Assembly: GCF_013265555.1 (NCBI RefSeq)
Contig: NZ_CP041345.1
Span: 496,001-560,000, forward strand
Direction of reading: 5' to 3'
Length of the DNA: 64,000 bases
DNA from: Tenuifilum thalassicum
GTDB taxonomy: Bacteria; Bacteroidota; Bacteroidia; Bacteroidales; Tenuifilaceae
The notes under the pieces are model-generated. The model was given only the letters and a program-made list of their open reading frames with translations. It had not been told where the DNA came from and ran no database searches. Position 1 is the first letter of the stretch. Every line of letters begins with the position of its first letter. The translations under genes and the position numbers were made by a program. This document shows positions 58,547 to 64,000 of this stretch, in pieces.

Positions 58547-59482
58547 ATGGCACTAAAAAACCAGAGAAAGGATTTGCTACGCATTGGCGTATTCTACGAT
58601 GGAAATTACTTTCTTCATGTTAGCAACTATTACAACTATTTTCATTCACGTAAAAAAAGGTTGAACATTGCCGGATTACACGAGTTTATCCGTCATATGG
58701 TTGCTCAGCAAGAAGGTTTAGAGCCAAATTATTGTCAAATCACTGAGGCTCATTTTTTCCGTGGCAGAATTAGTGCACAAGAGGCAAGTCAACGTGGCAA
58801 CCAGCTCTATAACGATCGGGTGTTTGATGACATTCTGATGTCAGAAGGTGTTATTACTCACTACCTTCCTATTCGTCCTCGTGGTGGACGCCGCGAAGAT
58901 AAAGGTATTGACGTTTGGCTAGCTCTTGAAGCTTTTGAGCAAACGCTCTACAAACGATTCAACGTTTTGGTTCTTATCACCTCCGATGGCGATTATGTTC
59001 CTTTAATTCGTAAGATTAACTCACTGGGAACAAAAGTGATGGTTTTAGCGTGGGATTTTGATTATACCGACGATCAGGGTAGAGAGGTTACTACCCGTAC
59101 ATCTCAGGAGCTGTTACGTGAGGTTACCTATCCTTTGTCCATGCATGAACTCATTAACGATGGCCTTAGCAAAAAGGATAGGGTGGTTGAGAATCTTTTT
59201 GCGCTCCAAGACTATAGCCAGCCAAGAATACAACCTTCTAAAGACGTTATTACCGATGAAGAGGTTAAGCGTGCTCGTGTGTTAAGCATTAATAATGGTT
59301 ATGGGTTTATTCAGTATCCACCTAATAACCTGTTCTTTCATTATCAAGATGTTGCCGAGGGCGATTTTGAGGAGTTAATTGAGGGCGATATGGTTGAATT
59401 CCAGATTGGAATAAACGAAAAGGGCCAAGAAGTCGCCAAGAATGTTAGGAAAGTTCCTGAATACGATGTGAACTCCTGGTAG
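58547..59482 (+). CDS. NYN-domain (LabA/DUF88-like) protein with C-terminal cold-shock-like domain
   Basis: 311 residues. The N-terminal NYN/PIN-fold domain (about 10-200) carries the conserved acids expected of a metal-dependent RNase: GVFYDGNYFLH, DKGIDVWLALEAF and VLITSDGDYVPLIRKI. The C-terminal ~65 residues (ARVLSINNGYGFIQYPPNNLFFHYQDVAEGDF... GDMVEFQIG) resemble a cold-shock/S1-like OB fold that binds single-stranded nucleic acid. Together they suggest an RNA-cleaving or RNA-binding protein. NYN-domain proteins act in RNA processing and, in some bacteria, in phenotypic regulation; the target here is unknown. It has its own promoter and a bidirectional terminator after it. Confidence 0.82.
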   Translation: MALKNQRKDLLRIGVFYDGNYFLHVSNYYNYFHSRKKRLNIAGLHEFIRHMVAQQEGLEPNYCQITEAHFFRGRISAQEASQRGNQLYNDRVFDDILMSEGVITHYLPIRPRGGRREDKGIDVWLALEAFEQTLYKRFNVLVLITSDGDYVPLIRKINSLGTKVMVLAWDFDYTDDQGREVTTRTSQELLREVTYPLSMHELINDGLSKKDRVVENLFALQDYSQPRIQPSKDVITDEEVKRARVLSINNGYGFIQYPPNNLFFHYQDVAEGDFEELIEGDMVEFQIGINEKGQEVAKNVRKVPEYDVNSW

Positions 59483-59488
59483 AAAACT

Positions 59489-59515
59489 AAATGCCTGCAA
59501 TAGCAGGCATTTTTA
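59489..59515. terminator. Bidirectional terminator between convergent genes
   Basis: AAATGCCTGC and GCAGGCATTT form a 10-bp stem with loop AATA and T-rich tails on both strands, serving the NYN gene and the thioredoxin-like gene. Confidence 0.9.
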
Positions 59516-59758
59516 TTTTGCTGCTTGTTTAATCCAATTTACCAGTGTTGGCCTTAATGGTAGTTTCCCTTGTACTTTTACTTCACCATTAATTACAAGC
59601 GCTGGTGTTAGAAGCACACCATAGTCCATGAATTTGTCCATATCGGTTATACTCTCTATTTGAGCATCTATACCTAAATCATTAACTACCTCATGACACA
59701 TGGATTCAAGCTTGTGGCAGTTTGGGCAACCTGTTCCGAGTACTTTTATTTCAACCAT
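59513..59758 (-). CDS. Small thioredoxin-fold redox protein
   Basis: An 81-residue thioredoxin-like protein of the 'redox-active disulfide protein 2' type. The active-site CxxC is in VLGTGCPNCHKLESM, then the cis-Pro loop VLLTPALVINGEVKVQGKLP. A third Cys occurs in MCHEVV. The ATG at 59758 (MVEIKVLG) matches homologues. It is the last gene of a three-gene run after a radical SAM protein and a Cys-rich zinc-ribbon protein, so it may supply or remove electrons for them (inference). Confidence 0.88.
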   Translation of the reverse strand: MVEIKVLGTGCPNCHKLESMCHEVVNDLGIDAQIESITDMDKFMDYGVLLTPALVINGEVKVQGKLPLRPTLVNWIKQAAK

Positions 59759-59775
59759 AACATTCAAGAATTGAT

Positions 59776-60003
59776 TTATAATCCGCATCCTCCGCAGCAT
59801 GAACCGCATGGAGGAGTGTGTGACATATTATAACTCTCGCTGGAGTTTTGTTTTGGTGTGCGATATTCATCGCACTCTTTCCCACATTCGGGGCATGGTG
59901 CTGTTAACTTGCTGCATGGCCCAAATGCGGCATCAACCCATTCTGTTTTTACTCCATCGGCTTCAAACTTAATGTTACAACTTTTACAAATATAAGTTTC
60001 CAT
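59776..60003 (-). CDS. Small Cys-rich zinc-ribbon protein
   Basis: 75 residues. The N-terminal pair CKSC and the later CPECGKEC make a rubredoxin/zinc-ribbon-like metal site. The tail PPCGSCCGGCGL is a dense Cys/Gly cluster that could bind another metal or an Fe-S/copper site. It is transcribed between the radical SAM gene (five bases upstream) and the thioredoxin-like gene (17 bases downstream). The family is not named with certainty. It is probably a redox or metal-carrier partner of the neighbours. Confidence 0.7.
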   Translation of the reverse strand: METYICKSCNIKFEADGVKTEWVDAAFGPCSKLTAPCPECGKECDEYRTPKQNSSESYNMSHTPPCGSCCGGCGL

Positions 60004-60008
60004 AACTA

Positions 60009-61298
60009 TTATTGTTTAAACTGATACTGCCTAATGATATTTTCTGGCGGATTGAAGTATCCAAAGTAGACCCATGGATATTCTTTTCGAATTTGGTTCA
60101 TAATGTTCTTTACACCAACGGGTTCACCCTGTCCGTTAAATTCAATTCGGTTGAAAAGCCAATCGGGGTCGATATTGAAGTTGCGCCATTGTATCATATT
60201 GATTTTTGCAGTAGCTATAATTCTTTTAAGTGCTTCATATTCATCAATGGTATCGGTAATGCCAGGCATTACAAAGTAGTTAATTGATGACCATGCATTG
60301 TATTTACGGGCAATCTTCAACGATTCAATCGCATTGGCTTGAGAAAAGTTTACAGGTCGAATGTATAGGTTATACCATTTCTCTTGCGCGGAATTCATAC
60401 TCACTCGGATGCTGTTTAACCCTGCTTTAAAAAGCTCCTCAACTGCTTCAGGTTTGCTGCCGTTAGTATTTAGGTTGATAATGCCTTTGGAAGTTTTTGC
60501 CCTAATTGCTTTAATGGAGTCTCGTATTAATTCCCATTGCATCAGTGGTTCGCCTTCGCAACCCTGACCAAAGCTCACTACAGGATTTGGTGCAGTGTTA
60601 AGATGTGGTACTGCTACTTCAACAATCTCATCAACACTTGGGACGAAAGTTAACCTATGTTGCGATTCATGAACAGGCGATTCATCTTTGTCCTGTTTTG
60701 AAATGCATCCCACACACCTTGCATTACATGTTGGAGAAATGGGTAATGGAGCCTCCCAACGATTCATTACAAAGTTCCTTGCTGCAGGGCATAAGTAGGT
60801 AAAAGCACAATTATCAACCAGATGATGTATTAACCTATTGTTTGGGTGCTGCTTTTTTAGTTCTTTCCCACGGCTAATAATAACTTTTTGGTTAAAGTTT
60901 TCGCAATCCTGCCTAATATCTGGGTCTATTCTAATTGCAGGTACGTAAAACTGACCATTATACCATCCCACAGCAGTATATGCATAAAGGGGTAGGACAG
61001 GAGCGTTAGGAGTATTTAGCCATGCAGCAATTGATAGCTGAGTATGAGCCGGGGCAATAAATGCAGCACATGCTATGCCATTGTTACTTTCTATTAACTC
61101 CCCTTTTCGTGTGTAGCCTAATAGTTTTCTGCCAGGAAGTTCAAAAAGTTCGCTCCCGTATGGAAGAGGTATCATTTCATCGAGATAAAGCGGATATACC
61201 TTATCTCCTGACCGACCAGCAGCAAATAGCTTCGGATTTTCGAATATATTACCATTGCCATCGCTATATACTGCGAAAGGTTGAATGCGTCTTGTCAT
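60009..61298 (-). CDS. Radical SAM protein of unknown substrate
   Basis: 429 residues. The radical SAM cluster motif is in PISPTCNARCVGCISKQDKDES (CxxxCxxC), roughly 185 residues in. It is preceded by an unusual N-terminal region with few known features and followed by the TIM-barrel blocks VSFGQGCEGEPLMQWELI (GE motif), GIINLNTNGSKPEAVEELFKAGLNSIRVSMNSA and IQWRNFNIDP. There is no SPASM tail, but Cys residues occur before the core (FTYLCPAARNF, ENCDQ-like). The start at 61298 is used because the upstream frame start lies inside a promoter -7 element (61317-61324). It is cotranscribed with a zinc-ribbon and a thioredoxin-like protein. Confidence 0.85.
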   Translation of the reverse strand: MTRRIQPFAVYSDGNGNIFENPKLFAAGRSGDKVYPLYLDEMIPLPYGSELFELPGRKLLGYTRKGELIESNNGIACAAFIAPAHTQLSIAAWLNTPNAPVLPLYAYTAVGWYNGQFYVPAIRIDPDIRQDCENFNQKVIISRGKELKKQHPNNRLIHHLVDNCAFTYLCPAARNFVMNRWEAPLPISPTCNARCVGCISKQDKDESPVHESQHRLTFVPSVDEIVEVAVPHLNTAPNPVVSFGQGCEGEPLMQWELIRDSIKAIRAKTSKGIINLNTNGSKPEAVEELFKAGLNSIRVSMNSAQEKWYNLYIRPVNFSQANAIESLKIARKYNAWSSINYFVMPGITDTIDEYEALKRIIATAKINMIQWRNFNIDPDWLFNRIEFNGQGEPVGVKNIMNQIRKEYPWVYFGYFNPPENIIRQYQFKQ

Positions 61299-61316
61299 AG
61301 CTGTTGTTCTTGTTGG

Positions 61317-61324
61317 CAAAGGTA
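61317..61324 (-). promoter_or_regulatory. -7 element of the radical SAM operon
   Basis: The minus strand reads TACCTTTG (TAnnTTTG), 18 bases before the ATG at 61298. It decides that start. Confidence 0.65.
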
Positions 61325-61415
61325 CTAAACATTTTACCCATAAACCATATCTATTATAATGATATCATCTCCTTGCATATTTTCAATTGATATTAGTAGT
61401 CGAAGATTGATATAC

Positions 61416-61449
61416 AAAAAAACGCCCCTAAAAATTAGAGGCGCTTTTT
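61416..61449 (-). terminator. Terminator after the DUF5692-like gene
   Basis: AAAAAGCGCCTCT and AGGGGCGTTTTTTT pair with one mismatch around a 7-base loop, with seven T on the minus strand. Confidence 0.8.
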
Positions 61450-61483
61450 ATGAGACGCTTTAATATCAGTGTAGAAATTAAAT

Positions 61484-62401
61484 TTATGCGTTAGCCTCTT
61501 TAACTTCTTTATAGCATTCTAAGTCGCTGTAAATTTCTTCTTTGAATGGGTTACGCTTGGTTTTAACAACCATGTAAACATGATAAACAATAAGTGCAAT
61601 ATTTGAGAGTAATGCAATAAGGCTAACAATGAAAAGAGCTGTTGTATTTTGTGATGCCTTAACTGCAAACTTTGATGTGTCGATAAATTGTGGGAAAGTC
61701 ATGGCAAACATCACCCAAATAGCAAGTGTATGAGCGCGATGTTGCAACCACGCTCCCTTTTTGATAAAGAAAGCAGGAATGGTGCAAGAGAGTAGCAAAA
61801 TAATTCCAGCGTAGAATGAGTGGTCGCCTATACAGTTGTATACGTAAGCAAAGTTCCATAGGTCGTAGGGAATAATCCAAAACCAAAGCTGGTCGGGCCA
61901 AATCATATCCTTTTTTCTTCTCTTGCTTACAATAATACCTGTCCATCCCGATATGGCGAGAATATTAAGAATACCAGCAATACCGTTCATGATGTTCCAA
62001 GAGCCACCAGTAATCATAACACCATCAACAAAGCCATTATAGCTATAGCATTGAAAATCTCTAATAACTGCCTCAAGAATGTTAATGGCAAGTAATAGAG
62101 CGGGTAGCGCTAAAATGTATTTATTGTTTGCCCAACTTTTAATATACCGAATCCCCATTATGATTAGGGTGATAATTAGCACTGAATACACTTTAGCATA
62201 ATGGAACCAAGTGCCAACGCTGGTTCCTGGCGCTGCTGTTTTAGGCCATACCCAAAAAGTAAGAAAAATGGGCAATACAAAAAAGATTCCAAGGCCAATC
62301 CATTTACTTACTCGTGCTAGCTCGTTAATAAGCATTAAGCCTGCGAGAACGGCAAAGCCCATAAGTACTGTGTACCAAGGTAACGACTCATATAGAAACA
62401 T
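61484..62401 (-). CDS. DUF5692-like multi-pass membrane protein
   Basis: 305 residues with about nine to ten predicted transmembrane helices, for example WYTVLMGFAVLAGLMLI, IGLGIFFVLPIFLTFWVW, VYSVLIITLIIMGI and ALFIVSLIALLSNIALIVYHVYMVV. Conserved-looking polar clusters are FQCYSYNGF, GGSWNIMNGIAG and WFWIIPYDLWNFAYVYNCIGDHSFYAG. It resembles the uncharacterised DUF5692 family. The short cytoplasmic C-terminus is acidic. It lies between a Crp-type regulator gene upstream and a terminator. No function is known. Confidence 0.75.
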   Translation of the reverse strand: MFLYESLPWYTVLMGFAVLAGLMLINELARVSKWIGLGIFFVLPIFLTFWVWPKTAAPGTSVGTWFHYAKVYSVLIITLIIMGIRYIKSWANNKYILALPALLLAINILEAVIRDFQCYSYNGFVDGVMITGGSWNIMNGIAGILNILAISGWTGIIVSKRRKKDMIWPDQLWFWIIPYDLWNFAYVYNCIGDHSFYAGIILLLSCTIPAFFIKKGAWLQHRAHTLAIWVMFAMTFPQFIDTSKFAVKASQNTTALFIVSLIALLSNIALIVYHVYMVVKTKRNPFKEEIYSDLECYKEVKEANA

Positions 62402-62452
62402 AGCTCAAAGTTTTAAGTTATACATGGTTACAAAAATGGATAGCAGGAATAT

Positions 62453-62480
62453 AAAAAAGGTTGAACTACTTCAACTTTTT
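62453..62480 (-). terminator. Terminator after the Crp/Fnr-type gene
   Basis: A stem of about 12 bp (GTTGAA/TTCAAC core extended by A-T pairs and one G-U) with loop CTAC, ending in six T on the minus strand. Confidence 0.75.
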
Positions 62481-62504
62481 AAGCAGTACATTAACAACAA
62501 TTGC

Positions 62505-63092
62505 TTAGCTATGAGAAAGTAGTCGTCGTTTGAGTTTACTAAACCATTCTTTGCTTATGCCCATGAATTGAGCAATATACTTATCAGGGATTCTTTGTAG
62601 GATTATAGGATGGTTTTTGTAGAGATAGTTTAAGAAATCTTCAGAACTTAACGAAAGGCGCATTGCGCTGAACATGTATAGGTTTTGGTAGCTTGAGGAG
62701 GTGATTTTATGAAACATGATGGCAAACTCTGGGAAATGCTCAACTAGGTAACCAAGCTGTGGCTTTGAAAATTCAATTAGCTCGCAATTTTCAATAGCCT
62801 TTATTTCGAAGTTAGACCTTGTATCGGAAAAATAACCAGTTACCTCGGAAAGGTAGGCATACACCTCATCAATATAAAACCCTTGAACAATTTCTTTCCC
62901 GTTTGGGTTAAGGAAAGTTTTAACAAGGCTCCCCTTGTTAATGAAATATCCATGTTGGCATACTTCCCCGGCTTTGAGCAGGTACTCATTTTTTTTCAGA
63001 TACTTTACCATGGCAAATTCTTCAATATTAGCCCATAGTTTAGGGTTTAAGTCTATATTTTGTTCTAATGATTTTTTGAACTTGGTTAACAT
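62505..63092 (-). CDS. Crp/Fnr-family transcriptional regulator
   Basis: 195 residues. The N-terminal cyclic-nucleotide-binding-type beta roll (about 25-125) includes LKKNEYLLKAGEVCQHGYFINKGSLVKTFLNPNGKEIVQGF. A dimerisation helix follows (about 125-150), then a short C-terminal HTH (about 160-192, RIPDKYIAQFMGISKEWFSKLKRRLL). The arginine and glutamate pattern of true cAMP binding is not obvious, so the ligand is uncertain; the Bacteroidota members of this family usually lack known effectors. The promoter -7 lies at 63112-63119. Confidence 0.87.
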   Translation of the reverse strand: MLTKFKKSLEQNIDLNPKLWANIEEFAMVKYLKKNEYLLKAGEVCQHGYFINKGSLVKTFLNPNGKEIVQGFYIDEVYAYLSEVTGYFSDTRSNFEIKAIENCELIEFSKPQLGYLVEHFPEFAIMFHKITSSSYQNLYMFSAMRLSLSSEDFLNYLYKNHPIILQRIPDKYIAQFMGISKEWFSKLKRRLLSHS

Positions 63093-63111
63093 AATATTTG
63101 TATGCGTTTTG

Positions 63112-63119
63112 CAAACATA
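63112..63119 (-). promoter_or_regulatory. -7 element of the Crp/Fnr-type gene
   Basis: The minus strand reads TATGTTTG (TAnnTTTG), 19 bases before the ATG at 63092. Confidence 0.6.
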
Positions 63120-63324
63120 TACTTTTTTTAATGTAACGGAACTTTTGAGGATAAATAACCTGTAAAAGTATGATAAAGATAACGCTTTACTTCATTAATC
63201 TATTGGGAACAAACGCTTTTAAAAAAGAGATTCTCTTTGCCTTGATAAGGAAAATATATTGGAGTTTTTATTCATAATAATAACCAGGATGTTATAGATG
63301 TGCTCAATAAAAAGGGTAATTTGA

Positions 63325-64000
63325 TTAGCTTTTATTGTTCTGAAAGCAGGGTAATAGAATGCTCATTGTTGTTCCTTTTCCTAGTTCAGAATCGATTTGA
63401 ATATTTCCGTTAAGCTTATCAGCAATCTCCTTACAGGTAACTAATCCAATTCCCGTTCCCTTTTCGTTATCAGTTCCCCTGTTTGAATGAAAACTTTTAA
63501 ATAGGTTTTGAATTTGATCTTTGGTCATGCCAATGCCATTATCAGTAACGCTTATTGTGAAATGTTTGTCTTCTTTTGTAGCAGATATAACAACTTTACC
63601 CTCTGGGTAGCTAAACTTGATAGCATTTGATAACAGGTTCCGTACTATAACAGCAAGCATGTCGGGATCTGTATAAACAATAAATTCATGTGGTACGTTT
63701 TCTTGAATAGTCATTCTCTTTTTTAACCATATGGGTTGAAGAGCGTTTACTTGTTTTTGAATGAGTGAATCTAATGGTACTTCTCTATATTTTGGTTCAA
63801 TTGTATTTGTGTTAAGTTTTGCCCAGTTTAAAAGGTTTTCTGTTAGGTCGTAGAGGCTATGAGCTAAGTCGTTCAGAAGCTGAAGTCGCATTTGGAAATA
63901 CTCCTTATTCTCAAAATCGTGTTCAAAATTCATAATCATAAGGTCGGTAATACCTAAAAATGCGTTGAACGGACTTTTAAGGTCGTGTGAAACAATGGAG
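63325..64000 (-). CDS. Sensor histidine kinase (N-terminus cut by window edge)
   Basis: The frame is open to the last base of the window, so the gene starts beyond it. The first visible residues are the phospho-acceptor box SIVSHDLKSPFNAFLGITDLM (His in SHDLKSP), then a HisKA helix pair and an HATPase domain with VRNLLSNAIKFSYPEGKV (N box), VTDNGIGMTKDQI (G1), FKSFHSNRGTDNEKGTGIGLVTCKEIADKLNG (F/G2) and GKGTTMSILLP. The complete catalytic core is present. The sensor part lies outside the window. An internal ATG at 63939 is not the start, because it would cut off the phospho-His. No partner regulator is visible. Confidence 0.93.
   Translation of the reverse strand, partial: SIVSHDLKSPFNAFLGITDLMIMNFEHDFENKEYFQMRLQLLNDLAHSLYDLTENLLNWAKLNTNTIEPKYREVPLDSLIQKQVNALQPIWLKKRMTIQENVPHEFIVYTDPDMLAVIVRNLLSNAIKFSYPEGKVVISATKEDKHFTISVTDNGIGMTKDQIQNLFKSFHSNRGTDNEKGTGIGLVTCKEIADKLNGNIQIDSELGKGTTMSILLPCFQNNKS

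Noticed and set aside
61320-61415. Small gene or riboswitch upstream of the radical SAM operon
   Set aside because: Only a -7 element is visible; there is no conserved RNA fold or credible ORF.
63093-63324. Gene in the gap between the Crp/Fnr-type gene and the last kinase
   Set aside because: Apart from the -7 element at 63112-63119 there is no open frame with protein-like features and no strong hairpin.

Overview
The window comes from a bacterium of the phylum Bacteroidota, most likely Bacteroidales or a close relative. Evidence: many genes are preceded by the Bacteroidota -7 promoter element TAnnTTTG and have no Shine-Dalgarno sequence. The window also carries PorP/SprF-type proteins, both kinds of type IX secretion (T9SS) C-terminal sorting domain, a fused SecDF, a split transketolase and a Porin_10-like outer-membrane protein. 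Protein-coding DNA is AT-rich, but the rRNA operon is visibly GC-rich. That contrast is typical of organisms growing at elevated temperature (inference).

Layout. 1-11.8 kb is housekeeping: a long amidophosphoribosyltransferase (cut by the left edge), split transketolase with a SPOR-domain protein, a LEA-type lipoprotein, YebC, MiaB, an RsmB/NOP2-type RNA methyltransferase, an AT-hook/winged-helix DNA-binding protein, fructose-1,6-bisphosphatase and aspartate kinase. 11.8-14.7 kb is a two-component pair (response regulator, then TPR-containing sensor kinase). 14.9-32.8 kb is a same-strand cell-surface cluster of five genes: a 1,452-residue propeller/adhesin with a type B sorting domain, a PorP/SprF protein fused to an OmpA domain, a 3,101-residue LamG/FN3 giant with a type A sorting domain, a small type B protein, and a second PorP/SprF. 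32.8-35.4 kb holds a lipoprotein, dihydroorotase and a dolichol-phosphate-mannose-synthase-like glycosyltransferase.

35.5-40.95 kb is an rRNA operon (tandem promoters, 16S, tRNA-Ile, 23S, 5S, terminator) with only one spacer tRNA. 41-45.7 kb holds a porin gene interrupted by an in-frame stop, an MltF-like lytic transglycosylase and an IS30-family element. 45.8-49.2 kb holds gltX and then a cysteine biosynthesis operon (cysE, cysK). That operon is preceded by a Cys-rich 25-codon leader ORF, a terminator and a competing antiterminator pairing; I read this as a ribosome-mediated cysteine attenuator. 49.2-55.9 kb holds mutS, a 6S-like structured RNA, secDF and a retropepsin-like protease. 55.9-64 kb holds a NarL-type two-component pair, a NYN-domain RNase-like protein, a radical SAM/zinc-ribbon/thioredoxin-like trio, a DUF5692-like membrane protein, a Crp/Fnr-type regulator and a histidine kinase cut by the right edge.

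The best candidates for little-described biology are the cysteine leader/attenuator, the PorP/SprF-OmpA fusion in its adhesin cluster, the 6S-like RNA and the radical SAM trio. No CRISPR array or prophage was seen. Several gene starts given here are shorter than the longest open frame, because the upstream TTG falls inside a promoter -7 element or because a signal peptide begins at the inner ATG.
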